This document shows, piece after piece, positions 30,895 through 42,394 of a stretch of DNA of 64,000 nucleotides; positions within the stretch are counted from its first letter, which is position 1, and every line of letters starts with the position of its first letter. Source of the stretch: Catenaria anguillulae PL171 (taxonomy: Eukaryota > Blastocladiomycota > Blastocladiomycetes > Blastocladiales > Catenariaceae). Below the pieces are notes generated by a model. It ran no database searches and was not told where the DNA came from. It saw only the letters and a program-made list of their open reading frames with translations. The stretch is taken from positions 62,001-126,000 of the forward strand of contig MCFL01000042.1 of NCBI GenBank assembly GCA_002102555.1. The letters are read 5' to 3'. Both the position numbers and the translations under genes were made by a program.

Positions 30895-32690
30895 GAGGAC
30901 TCGACTTGAAGAATACGGTGCCTGGTACGTAGGAGGAATCGGCGATGGACTTGGTGGTCGAGGTGTGATGCTGAAATGAGGGTCAGGGTCATACTGCTTT
31001 GAGATACTTGAGACGGGGCGGAATACATGGCTATTTATTGAGTTTGAAGGAGACAGCGGATGGGCTGCAACATCATCAATCGAGTCATTCGCGATGATTC
31101 TGGCGTCAACAGCCAAGCAAGCACGTGGGATATGCGTGGTGGTTCAGCATCTTTGTCGAGGTGGACAAGTTTGCGAATTCCCATCATGTCACGCATATAG
31201 GTGTTTCCAGCAGGCACCACTTTCAATTGTACATGTGAGACATTCGCCTTTCTCCCACTCCCAGAGCTTTGATGGTGTTCGTCGGGTCGGCTGCATTGGA
31301 CTTCCATGTAGCTCGGCGAACCCACATTGACGTGCCCGCATCATCACTGAATAGGGGACAAACAAAGATCGATAGGAACAAATACACTAGCTAGCTGAGG
31401 AGCGAGACCCAGGTGTAGGCGTCGCTCCCCTCACATGATATTTCCAGGACACAAATGTCTGATGGATTGCGAGTTGTGTTGGGAATGTTACTCCGATCTG
31501 ACTGAGTGAGACGTCAGCGCCGGTGGCACGCCACAATCACACAACAAAGATCCTTCTCTCGCGGTCCGCAACTGCCCTTCGGCCCATGATTCATGAGTAA
31601 AACTACATTCTCTACTTATTACCTAAACGAATCCATCATCACTCTGCGGTGTGGCATTGGATCATCCGTCCGTTGTCAACGGTCTCTAGTCATCGCTTCT
31701 TTCGTCGACTTTGCCAACGCCCTGTTTCGCTCAAGCCAAGGGCACCGTACGTAGGTGCCTTCCCCTCATTCTTCTGCCCATTGCCCGTTGAATCCCCATC
31801 GCAATTGTCGTGGACGGCTGCTTGGCGGCGTGGACCCGCCGTGCACCATGGAGCCCGACACCATTTGTTGATGGCGGCCCGGCGCCGCAGCTTACTCTGC
31901 TAGTCATTGTATACCGTTGACTAACATGGGCCAAAAGCAGCCTTGTACCTTTACTCAAACCTCGAACACCTCCGACTCGACCTCGATCGCACGGCGCCGC
32001 TCCCTTGAAACCACGTTTGTCTCCGTGTCGTCTCTCATCGCATCCGTCCACCCATCAGCGACGGACCATGCCCAACAGGCCCACGCCAACATCTATATAC
32101 TCGCTGCCGCCGCCGCAGCGGGCTTTCCACTGCGACACGGAAGAACTCAAGCACACCAGAACCGTGGAATGTTTTGACCGCCAGCACGAATTTGAGCACG
32201 AGTTGGTTGATGTCATTTGAACGTCGAGCAGGTACGCATTTGTGAGCCTGAATGTCTCGATGTCCTCTGTATGGAGTATTGATGACCCATATCACGCCGT
32301 GTATGTGTATGAATCTCCTTCTTAGGGCCAGGTTTGCCACCACCAACGTTCACCTTGTATCGGGCGATGGCAGTTTTCCCCTCGAATATGAGCTGCTCTG
32401 CCGCTTGCAGCACGTATGTTGTTCGTTTTTTGTAATGCTTGCTGCAGTCGCACATCTGACAGGTTTTGCGCACCCTTTTTCGCCGAAAAGCGTCGGCATC
32501 GGCTCGCTCGGACGCGGCAACACCAGCACCATCTCATTTGGCTGACATCTGCAGCTGCAGCCATGCCGGCAACTGGCTTGGCTGGCGCGGGCAGGAAGCG
32601 GGCGTCGAGCACCTTGGACTCGTGTGCCAACGAGTTTCGTGGCTTCATGCAAGAAGCGCGCGCGCGGCCCTGGACGACTGGACAACACCC
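30895..32690. other. Long intergenic stretch, no intact gene
   Basis: No frame here has a recognisable domain. A short plus-strand frame ending at 32220 (after an ATG at 32068) has a protein-like sequence with HTRTVECFDRQHEFEHELVD and might be an early exon of the kinase relic further right. That link is weak. Confidence 0.45.
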
Positions 32691-32699
32691 AAGAGCCAG

Positions 32700-33447
32700 A
32701 AGAAGAGGCAGAGGATTGTGGTCGACTTGACCAAGTCACCTGGGCCGCCAACGTATGAGGGACCATTTGAGATTCCGTCGGAGCCCCTCGTTGGCCATGT
32801 CACAGAGGAGATCGTCCATTGGGACTTGAAGCCGGGCAACATTACTTGGCAGTTGGCCAAGGATGTGAAAGTATGCTTTGATTATCGCTTCCCTTCTTTG
32901 CGCTGCTGAAAGCTCCCATGCTCATGTTGCTTGACATTTTGCCAACAGCACATTGCTTCTTTTGGAATCGTCCATCGGGGCTTGAATCCCAACAACATCA
33001 TGATCACCAAAAGCAAGTGCACGGGGCGTCCGTCGTGTCTCTGATTGCCGCGGGAACCCTGATATTGGTGCACTACAAGCCAGATGGAGGGAGGAGCAAC
33101 AGCAATTGAAGTGTCGGAAGGAGGATGCCAAGGCCGAGGTCGTTCGTCGCATTCTCAACGTAGATTATCTCAACGAATGGAGATGCCAACCTTTTCGATA
33201 TCTTACCCGCCGTGCGTGACTTGATTGCTTCCATGCTCGTCCACGATCCCCGCAGTCGGTATGGAATTTCCGGCAAATTCTCCTCTCGCGCTTCCATTTG
33301 TGCACTAATCCTGTCCCTGTATTGGTTCCAGGCTGTCTGCAAGCGCACTTCTTGCAGGATTGGCGCGATTGTGTTTTTCTTTGTGGTCGGGTGGGCGCCG
33401 TTTGATGGGTTCGCTTGCCGGCCAATGCAGGCAATGGGCAAGCAATA
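32700..33447 (+). pseudogene. Dead serine/threonine protein kinase gene
   Basis: Pieces of one kinase domain lie in the right order on the plus strand but in different frames. ITWQLAKDVK ends at a GTATGC donor near 32872. After an AACAG acceptor at about 32951 comes HIASFGIVHRGLNPNNIMI, the catalytic loop, with HRD changed to HRG and the K of DLKP to N. The next pieces are EVVRRILNVDYLNE near 33150, DILPAVRDLIASMLVHDPRS near 33205, and, after an intron with GTATGG and TTCCAG borders, LSAS. The last three pieces are the end of a C-lobe (DPxxR motif) as in CHK2/Rad53 or CaMK-like kinases. There is no DFG or APE segment and at least two frame changes, so it is not functional. The part before it (RIVVDLTKSPGPP) might be the rest of a regulatory domain. 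Confidence 0.6.
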
Positions 33448-34533
<1,086 letters not shown>

Positions 34534-34615
34534 GTCTTTGCTTGCTGTCATGTTGGATGTCACCAGTAGTTTCTTCACAATAAACCCCACACAAAACAAA
34601 CATTTGTATCATTTA

Positions 34616-35509
34616 CTACTCATCCAACGAAATGGACCCATCGCTCGGTGCCGCCCCCTCAACCACCTTGACCTTTCTACCTTCCTCGTCTCTTGCGTCC
34701 ACATCCGACCCTCCAACCTTGGATGACCCAAACACACCGAGCACACTTGGTCTGCCCACGCCAACATGCTTGCTACCTACCTCATTCCTCCACCCTGCAA
34801 CCCCCGACCCGCCACCAATGCCCACACCAACAACCTGGCGAATACCTCCCATGGACGAAACGCGCCGCGGACTCAGCGCCGCACTCCTGACAAGCCGCAC
34901 TTCACTTCGACATTTCTCTACCGCCTCCCTTAACCCTGCCGCCAAATCAAACCCGAGAATGTTGGCCATAGGATGCCCCGTTGGATTCCACCGCGCCACC
35001 GCACTGCCAAACGACGAGCTGGCTAGCGGCGACTTTGACGTGGAGGAGGAGTTGACGAGCACTTGCGCCAGCCAGTCGGCCGTATACCCGGCCAAAAACG
35101 CTGCCGGGTCCGGCCTTGGTGTTGGTGGCGGTGGGGTCGGGTAGTTTGCAGTCGCTTGTGTCGGTGTTGTTTCATCGGGCGGCGAATGGACCAGTGCATT
35201 TGCCTTGGATTCAAGCGCACGTGCAGTTGCCAGCTGCTTTGCCGATAATCCGGCCGCTTGCAAGAGATACTTTTGCTGGTTGGCCGCCAGACGGGCGAGC
35301 GCAGCGTGTGCTTGTGCTTGAGTGACCCGGAGATCGGCCACGGCCGCCAAGTAGGCGCGAATGCGAGGGAGCATGTGAGTCTGGATGAACCAGGCGAGCG
35401 CGGCGGTGGTGGACGTGCCCAGAACCAGGGCAACGAGCCAGGCGCTGCGGGTTGCTCGTCGTGGTGGTCGTCCAGGTGGGAGGGCGAGTGCCGAGGCGCG
35501 AGTGGACAT
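34616..35509 (-). CDS. Single-pass membrane protein with coiled coil, unknown function
   Basis: A single exon of 297 residues from the ATG at 35509. After a short Arg/Pro-rich N-terminus there is one transmembrane helix at about residues 23-42 (AWLVALVLGTSTTAALAWF). A predicted amphipathic helix or coiled coil follows, rich in Ala, Leu and Gln (residues 50-110), then a Pro/Thr-rich linker, a short conserved-looking part (FLAGYTADWLAQVLV) and a Gly/Ser/Val-rich tail ending in acidic residues. The layout resembles Pex14/Pex17-type peroxins or small mitochondrial outer-membrane tethers, but no diagnostic motif supports either. Topology by the positive-inside rule would put the N-terminus in the cytosol or matrix. 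Confidence 0.65.
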   Translation of the reverse strand: MSTRASALALPPGRPPRRATRSAWLVALVLGTSTTAALAWFIQTHMLPRIRAYLAAVADLRVTQAQAHAALARLAANQQKYLLQAAGLSAKQLATARALESKANALVHSPPDETTPTQATANYPTPPPPTPRPDPAAFLAGYTADWLAQVLVNSSSTSKSPLASSSFGSAVARWNPTGHPMANILGFDLAAGLREAVEKCRSEVRLVRSAALSPRRVSSMGGIRQVVGVGIGGGSGVAGWRNEVGSKHVGVGRPSVLGVFGSSKVGGSDVDARDEEGRKVKVVEGAAPSDGSISLDE

Positions 35510-36210
35510 GGTGCGCGATTGGATACAGGAGTTGCTGTTGCAGCTGCTCATGCATTCATACAATGATTTCATTCATCAATATTCATACCTGTGGCAATTC
35601 TTTACATGCATTTCGGCTCGGCAACTTCGGCACGGCAGCCAGCAGTCAAGCTCCAGCAGTGTCCACTGTCAGCCGGCGCCACGCGTCTGATCGGGGACGA
35701 TGCATGCCGCCGATTCACTGCCGATCCTTTCGCATGCTGTGGCCCCGATTTGCCCCGGTACGGCACAAGGCCATCGGGACCGCTCGGAACATCTGGCACC
35801 ATGGACGCGTACTCTGCATGACGATGCTCGAGATCGGTTGGGCATCATTCTGGCAAAAGTGAACGCGAACGCTTGAAAATCTGCACAAAGCAGTGGCCAC
35901 GACCACGCATGCCGTCAGCAAACAGTGTGCCGCCAACCGCCGCCGGAATGGTGTGGTGCTTCATCAGCAGCAGCAGGTGGTGGGCGGCGGTGTGGGAAAA
36001 GTCTATTGGGCCCGCCTTCGCCTTGGTAAAGCCAGCCCTTGCGGCCGCCCACCTCATCGCGAGAGGGATACCGCGAGACACGATCACCAACAGTATATAA
36101 AGATCCAACAAGTCCCCGCCTCCCTCTCTCTGTCACATTTGCACCAATACCAATACCAATAGTATACTTTTGCGACGGATACTTGCTCGCCCCAATCATA
36201 CCTCAACACC
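35510..36210. other. Divergent intergenic region upstream of FBPase
   Basis: It contains the TATA box annotated separately and the FBPase leader with repeated ACCAAT motifs near 36140. No gene is seen. Confidence 0.5.
36094..36101 (+). promoter_or_regulatory. TATA box of the FBPase gene
   Basis: TATATAAA lies 110 bp before the FBPase ATG, a usual distance for a fungal TATA box plus short leader. Confidence 0.55.
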
Positions 36211-37410
36211 ATGTCTGACCACACCCGCACCGACCTCGTCACGCTGTCGCGCCACGTGCTCGCAGAGCAGCGCGCCCACAAGGATGCCACAGGCGACCTG
36301 ACTTTGCTTCTCGTGTCGATCCAGCTCGGGTGCAAGTTTGTCGCGACCTGTGTGCGCAAGGCCGGTATCGTCAACCTGTACGTATGCTCCCGCTGCTGCT
36401 CTGGTCTTTTGCCTGCCGCTCACGGTGCTTTGTTGCTTTGCTACAGCACGGGCCTCGCGGGCGACACCAACGTGCAGGGCGAAGAACAAAAGAAGCTCGA
36501 CGTGCTGGCCAACGAAATCTTCATCAACTCGCTGCGGTCCTCGGGCAAGGTCGGCGTCATGGTCAGCGAGGAGGACGAGGAGATTATTGTTGTTGGCGAA
36601 AAGGACCGTGATGGCAACGCTCACTCGTACGCTGTTGTGTTTGATCCGCTCGATGGGTCGTCCAACATTGAGGCAGGCGTGTCGATTGGCACCATTTTCG
36701 GCATTTACCGCATTGTCCGTTTATTTCTTTCTTTCTTTTTTCATTCCGTACTGGCATGTGGATCCGGGACGCTGACAAACGGCTGACGTGTTCTTTGCAA
36801 AAGCAGAACAAGAAGGGCGACGCCACCGCCGCCGACGTGCTGCGCCCCGGCCGCGAAATGGTATGCGCGGGCTATTGCACTACGGCTCATCGACCAATCT
36901 GGTCCTTTCGACGGGCGCAGGCCGCGTCAACGATACACGCTCGACACCACCATCGGCGAGTTTATCCTGACCCACAACAACATCCGCATCCCAAAGCGCG
37001 GCAAAATCTACTCTGTCAACGAGGGCAACTCGGTCTACTGGGACAAGGCATGCACCGAGTACTTCACGTCGCTCAAGACACGCACAAAGGACGGCAAGCC
37101 CGCGCCTTACTCTGCGCGGTACGTCGGGTCCATGGTTGCCGATGTGCATCGCACCTTGCTGTATGGCGGCATTTTCGCGTACCCGGCCGACAGCAAGTCG
37201 CGCAAGGGCAAGTTGCGCGTGCTGTACGAGTGCTTCCCGATGGCGTACTTGATTGAGAATGCCGGCGGCCGGGCCACCACGGGATCCAGTCCAATGTTGG
37301 ATTTGGTTCCCGAGTCGATTCATGCACGGTCGCCCATCTTTTTGGGCAGTGAGGAGGATGTCAAGGAGTTGGAGGCATTGTACGCAAAGTACCCGCAAAA
37401 GTTTGATTGA
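36211..37410 (+). CDS. FBP1: Fructose-1,6-bisphosphatase (frame broken at two homopolymers)
   Basis: Exons 36211-36377, 36447-36714 and 36807-37410. With two single bases restored the coding length is 1041 nt (346 residues), normal for class I FBPase. Motifs seen are [37 protein letters not shown] (metal and phosphate site), [40 protein letters not shown] and GGRATTG. The enzyme hydrolyses fructose-1,6-bisphosphate in gluconeogenesis and is cytosolic. The conserved stretch after LRPGREM can be read only by changing frame near 36873-36875 (TT where TTT would keep the frame) and again near 36931 (one G where two are expected). Both are one-base losses in homopolymers, and the rest of the gene shows no decay. 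I therefore read it as a working gene with assembly errors, though a young pseudogene is possible. Intron 1 is 69 bp and has no in-frame stop. Confidence 0.88.
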
Positions 37411-38023
37411 TTTCTTTTCGAGTGTTGTCTCTCAGTGACGGCAGCTGAGGTCAAAACGTGATGGAGCTCGTATCGTTGGATTGTTTGTTGACTCCCCTCC
37501 CTTTCTTCTTGAGCTCCTTGGTTTCTATTGTCGTTTCTCATTGTTGCTTACCCCACGCGCGGCTAGTTGTGTCGAGGCCATTTGAGCCATGTATACATGT
37601 TGAGTCTTGCTTCTCTTTCTGTCCATTTGTCTCTCCCCTGATAATCGCCCAGTCAAGACATCGACACTGTGACCGCCACAGACGCCCTTCTTCGTTCCAA
37701 CTTTGCCATCGGCCGCACCATCCTCTCAAGGGCACTGGCGGTGGCTGGCCGTTTCAACCACGACATCAGCGACGGCGCATGACTATTGTCAGATTGGAGG
37801 ATCATGACATTGCCATGCGAGGGAAATACGTCATGTGGCGGCAAGACTTTGGTGAGCCAGGCAACAAGAATGTACATATGCGCTGTTGGAATGGCACCCA
37901 CGAGAAACAAGGTGTGGTCCAAGTCTCAGCTCGATCGTGCATGCGTTAGTGATGAATGCCCTTACTCAATTTGGATTGAATGAACCCTTTCCTGTACAAA
38001 GAAACCTCACGCAATCGCTCACA
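37411..38023. other. Intergenic, no gene seen
   Basis: Downstream of FBPase and upstream of the cold-shock gene; a pyrimidine-rich part lies near 37490-37640. Confidence 0.5.
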
Positions 38024-39146
38024 ATGCTCTTCAACGACACCCTTGCCCAAGCGCTCGCCAACCCCACCCGCCGCTGCATTGGCGTCGTTGCTTGCTACAA
38101 TTTGAAGCGCGGGTTTGGCGAAATCCTGCCAAACTTCTCCCTCTCGCCTGCAGGCAGCGAAAGGCGTACCGTGTTCCCATCACGAGTAACAATTGAGACG
38201 TGCGCGTATTGCCATCACGCTGACCTCGACCCTCCCTGATGCACAGTCTTCTTTCACTTCTCGGACGCCGTGACCGCGGGTACGGACACGCATGTCAAGG
38301 ATACAAGCACCAGCAGGTCGAGTTTCGCCTCGAGCATGGCCCGAAAGGGTACCGGGCTCGAGAGGTATGCATACGCTTTGCCCGGCTTGCCGCCAACTTT
38401 GACACGGCTGCGCGCTCTTCCCACGCGTTTTGCACATCTGACGCGTGTTGTCCTCTGTTGTTTTCACTGTTTACAGGTGACTGGTCCTGGTGGCGAGCCC
38501 TTTGCCTGCCGCTCTGCTCCCTGTCGCAAGGCACCCAAGCCCGACCCCCCGCGTTTCTCGCACGCGCCCAACCCGGCCAAGGTCGGTGTGCGTGTACCGA
38601 CGCTCGAGGAGTTGATTGCCGCCCAGCCCGACGACCCGCCCGCCATGCCCACTGGTAAGTTGACCTTGACTGATTCATCTCTTGACTGTTTTTATCCGTG
38701 GATGCGCTGTAATGCGCGATTGGCTTGTCTGCATTTGGCGCTAACCTTTCCGTCTGCCTGGTTGCAACGCATTAGCCCGCCCCAGCCTGGCGCGCGCAAG
38801 CCGCACCACCAACCCAGACAACCTTGCCCGTGCGGCACGGGCGCGTGCCCCGGGCAACCCAACCCAGCCCAGCGAAGAGCCCGCCATTCCGGAACTGGCA
38901 CAGGCCAGCCTTGACCATGCGCGTGCGACGTATGCCGGCGTCCAGGCCGCTCAGGCGCAAGCGCAAGCCCAAGGACTTGCACGCACGGTGCGTGCCCACG
39001 GCCACGGCGCGGTGGTCAAGCGCGGGGCAAGCGGTCGCGGCAGTTTTGGTCGGCGCGGTGGTAGTCGAGGTGGTCGTGGTGGTGTGCATGGTGGTCGCGG
39101 TGGCAACAACCGCCATGGTGGTGCGCGAGGCGGACGCCGTGGGTGA
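38024..39146 (+). CDS. Cold-shock-domain (Y-box type) RNA-binding protein with RGG tail (one homopolymer frame break)
   Basis: Exons 38024-38165, 38247-38364, 38477-38654 and 38776-39146; with one base restored the total is 810 nt (269 residues). The N-terminal cold-shock domain shows GVVACYNLKRGFGEI, then FFHFSDAV, then VEFRLEHGPKGYRARE and VTGPGGEP, which correspond to the RNP1-like, RNP2-like and last strands of Y-box proteins. A Pro-rich linker, an Ala/Gln helix and a Gly/Arg-rich C-terminus (repeated RGG, GGRGG and HGG) follow. Such proteins bind single-stranded RNA and act as mRNA-packaging or chaperone factors in cytoplasm and nucleus. The frame shifts inside exon 2 at 38299-38300, where GG stands in place of an expected GGG. 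All splice phases agree after that correction. Confidence 0.82.
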
Positions 39147-40969
39147 AGTTAGACTCGGTGTGTTGTGTGTGCTGGCGTGTGGTTGCCGTTCGTTTTGTGG
39201 CTTGCTGGTTGGTTGGCTGCGGCCGCCTCCAGCTTTTCTGTCAATCGTGTGTTTACATTATCCTCCATCATTCAACCACGGCCCACAATCCAAGGGCGTT
39301 TGATTCCTCATTTGATGCTACGCGTCTCAGATCTCATGGGCTCTCCGTGAATGAAGTAAACTGCTCGCCAACGGCCATGTTCTTAAGCTACCTTCCGCCA
39401 ATGAAACCCCAGGCAATGGCTTGTCGCAACGACCTGCCGTTGGCCCCAACCACCTGACGTCACCCACATGTGTGTGCTCTGGCTTGACCGACAGCCTTCC
39501 CACCGTGCCCGGTCTGCCACACTCAACCCAGCTGAAGCCTTTCGACATCCGTCGGCAGCGGTCCGGCCGGATCCTGAACTTGAGCACCAATATCAACGAG
39601 CATCCTGTACGTTGCGTCACCATCCTGGGTAAACGATGTTGTTCGAACCATGTTGGCCATGCTGCCCGCTCTCACAGATACGCAGGCCGTCGCGTTTGTT
39701 TCGGAGGAACAAGAGCTCGCGGTCGCAATCCAAAAGATCCCAATCGCTGCCGCCTGCTCGAGTTCAAGCGCAGCAACATCTTGAGCACGTTCTCCGCTCA
39801 GCTCGAAAACGAGTTGGTAATGCCCGACGTGGCAGTCAACAACGGGCTCGCATTTGGGCGGCCGTGATTGTTTGTCGTGGACGGATTGACGGGTAAGTCC
39901 CTTCGGATGCGTGTTGAGTTGGGTTTGGGTCGCCATCAAGTCCATAGACTTGTTTTGACTGGTGGGAACGCTTTGGTGGATGCAGCAAGTACTTTCGCCA
40001 AGGCGTTCGTGGAGTGTTGCCCACAAAATTAAAGATCAAACATGCCCGTTCATCCCACACTCACTCACTCTTTCGCCGTCGGTGGTGGCGCTGGTGTTGC
40101 AGTCGTTGCCGCCCTACCTACTGAAGCAGGCCATGTGGGCCGGGATCGCCTCAGGAACAAAAATCTACGCCCGCTGTTGTGCCAGGCCAATCCAGTCTGG
40201 AGTGTGGCCGTGAGCATCGTCCACGGCCCCTCGAAATCGCGTCAAGGTGGGTGCAGCCAGCACACGGCGTCCAATGGCGGCCCGAGGTTCAGCACCAACA
40301 AGTCGCCGTGTAGAAGCAGGACGACATTGTGCGGTCGTTCGGCAAGTTGGGAATGAACAACGTAGACGAGGTGCTCGTTCAATAGCTGGAGCTTGGGGCA
40401 ATTCAGCCGATTCGCTTGCCGCCAACATGACTGCGTTTGCCGCCCCAGCTCTCGAATAAATACCCAAATCGCGCTCGCTCGCGATCCCGTCCCGGCACGC
40501 ATTGCCACGACCTGCTCTGCCGCCATGCCCGGTGGCCATGCCGTCGCCATCGGCCAGCATCAAGTGTGGGACACAGACCATGAATGGAATGGAGATATAG
40601 GCTAAAAAGTATTGCAAAATGATGATACTGCCAATACTTTTCTGAAATTTTTTCATGGGTTGCTTGTGGGACCCTCCGTGGGAGCATAACCTGGTTGAAA
40701 CGCGTCTTTCAACTGGACTCAAACAGACCGGAACAGGACACGGAGACGCGTGTGTGCATGAAAGCATGATGCATGCATATACATATACAAATCGGCGAGG
40801 GAGAGGGCGGAGACGAATCATGTGCTCAGCCACGGGCTGTGGTCAATGCTCGCTCATCATCGCTCATCGACATGGCATGACATGATATGCGACAAGTTCA
40901 CCTTGGAGTACCCACAGCTCCTACTCACTCTGACTCTGGCTCCGGCTCGCCGCCTTCCCATTGCCCAAT
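39147..40969. other. Long intergenic stretch with a possible gene relic
   Basis: No intact gene was found. A plus-strand coding-like fragment is annotated separately at 39570-39860. Farther right, short frames near 40042-40460 have protein-like pieces in shifting frames but no domain. Confidence 0.45.
39570..39860 (+). pseudogene. Coding-like relic, family unknown
   Basis: One plus-strand frame reads ISTSILYVASPSWVNDVVRT then MLAMLPALTDTQAVAFVSEE and EQELAVAIQKIPIAAA. After a shift of frame near 39755 a second frame continues LLEFKRSNILSTFSAQLENE and LVMPDVAVNNGLA. Both pieces look like globular protein in composition. The antisense strand is also open here, so direction is not certain. I see no splice sites that would restore one frame. 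I cannot name the family. Confidence 0.3.
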
Positions 40970-41767
40970 ATGATGGCCACGACCACCCCCATGCAAACCC
41001 ACCCCGCTCCCACTTTCGAGGACTTTGCGCGCGCCAACGCTGGCAGAATCCTCCAGTCATTGATTTCCTCGACTTTTTCTCCTGCCGCCGATGTTGGCGG
41101 GTGGATCCGCGTGTCGTCGGCAGGCGACTTCTTTCACGACGCGGCCGTCTTTGTCGCCAACCAAGCCCTCGACCCTTCCAACCAGGTCGAGGTCCCCATG
41201 GCCCGACATTCGCACGGAGGTTTTTCTGTTGCTCCGGCGCGTCTCAGTGCCGTGGTGGCGAGCCTCGTCAACCCTCAAACGGCCTTCGATGTGGCCATGG
41301 TCGCGTCTCTCGGCGCCAATCGCGCCCAGCAAGTTCGGGGCGACGTGGAGGTTCGGTTGGCGAGCTTGTTTCGCGACCTGGTCGACACTCTCTTGTCTGG
41401 CTCGTCGATTCTTGTGGGGGAGGGCTGGGCGTATGCGCGGTGGGTTTGTCGGGACCCCCACGGCAGTCCCCAGTACTTTGCCACGCTCCGCAACCTCAGC
41501 CAGACTGGCGTCTTTGTCCCGCTTCGGCCCCTCCCCACCCGCACCGCTTCCCGCACCGCCCCATCTCTCTTGGCGCCGCCAACGACCAACGACAACGACG
41601 GCGACGGCCAAATAAACAACGGGCCACACGCACCGGCGGCCGCGAATGTAGCCACCCGCAAGCGCAAGCGCTTCAGGCGCACAGGCAATGAAAACCGCGA
41701 TTCCGTCGAGGAGCGTCAGCAGCATCAGCAACAGCATCAGCATCAACATCAGCATCAGCATCAGCAT

Positions 41768-41863
<96 letters not shown>

Positions 41864-42394
41864 GCGCAGCAGCAGCAGCAGCAGCAGCAGCCAACGCGGG
41901 CCCTGGATGTTGAGGGGGCAGCGTTTTTGGGCGGATATGAGCGCGGATATGAGCGCGGGTACCAGCAACGTTACGCGGCGCGTGCCGCCGAGGGTGAGAC
42001 TGTGCGCACTGCATTGGCGGTTGGTCGTCTTGTCTTTGAGATTGCACGCGCCGCGGCAAACCGCGGCAAACACCACAGCACCAGCAGGTCCCCCAGCGCC
42101 ACAAGCTCTCCCGCCGCTTTTCCCCCTGTCGCAACCTGTCTCGCGCCACGTCCTCTCGCACTTGAACTTGCACTTGCAACCGCCATACCAGCAAGTCCAG
42201 CACCAGCAACTGCCGCACCAGCCACTGCCCCACCTGCAACCGCCGCCGCCACAGCAAGTCCAGCAGCAGCAAGCTCAGCACCAGCAGCCCGCGCAGGGCC
42301 GTCAGTTGCTCGCTTACAAGAACGGAGATACCGACGACGAGGACAACATGGAATGGGAGTAGGTGATCGTGTGCGTCTTGCGTTGGTGTCGTGA
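40970..42394 (+). CDS. PolyQ/His-rich protein of unknown function; C-terminal frame altered by a 10-bp tandem duplication
   Basis: From the ATG at 40970 the open frame has 474 residues. Residues 10-190 look globular (FEDFARANAGRILQSLISST, GGWIRVSSAGDFFHDAAVFV, GEGWAYARWVCRDPHGSPQY) but match no family I know. A nuclear-localisation-like patch KRKRFRR precedes a Gln/His tract of about 58 residues. A repeated YERGYERGYQQRY motif and a short helix follow. At 42051-42070 the 10-mer CCGCGGCAAA occurs twice in tandem. As given, the protein continues with an Ala/Pro/Thr-rich tail to 42394. With one copy, it would continue with a Pro/Gln-rich tail ending in an acidic DTDDEDNMEWE and stop at 42362. 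The second reading looks more natural. Possibly nuclear. Confidence 0.6.
41717..41890 (+). repeat. CAG/CAA/CAT triplet tract coding for polyQ/His
   Basis: About 58 triplets of CAG, CAA and CAT. It begins as alternating CAT-CAG (His-Gln) units, continues as a long CAA-CAG hexanucleotide array, and ends in pure CAG after one GCG interruption. Such tracts are prone to length change, and the assembled length may not be exact. Confidence 0.95.
42051..42070 (+). repeat. Exact 10-bp tandem duplication inside the polyQ gene
   Basis: CCGCGGCAAA is present twice, back to back. Ten bases is not a multiple of three, so the duplication switches the downstream frame. Confidence 0.95.

Noticed and set aside
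31390-31440. tRNA-like or hairpin sequence around GAGGAGCGAGAC
   Set aside because: The inverted repeat is imperfect and there are no A-box/B-box motifs or cloverleaf arms. No convincing tRNA was found elsewhere in the window either.
32815-32850. HWDLKPGN as a kinase catalytic loop
   Set aside because: It looks like HRDLKPxN, but the true loop of this relic (HRGLNPNN) comes after the next intron, in the correct place relative to the preceding helix. The first is probably coincidence.
36861-36920. A 60-bp intron with GTATGC and GCAG borders in FBPase
   Set aside because: It would remove conserved residues of the enzyme core that are still encoded in the sequence. Single-base homopolymer errors explain the frames better.
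41057-42076. Minus-strand frame with a long poly-leucine tract, opposite the polyQ gene
   Set aside because: Leucine is only the complement of the CAG/CAA tract. The plus strand has the globular N-terminus, a better start codon and a plausible promoter side.
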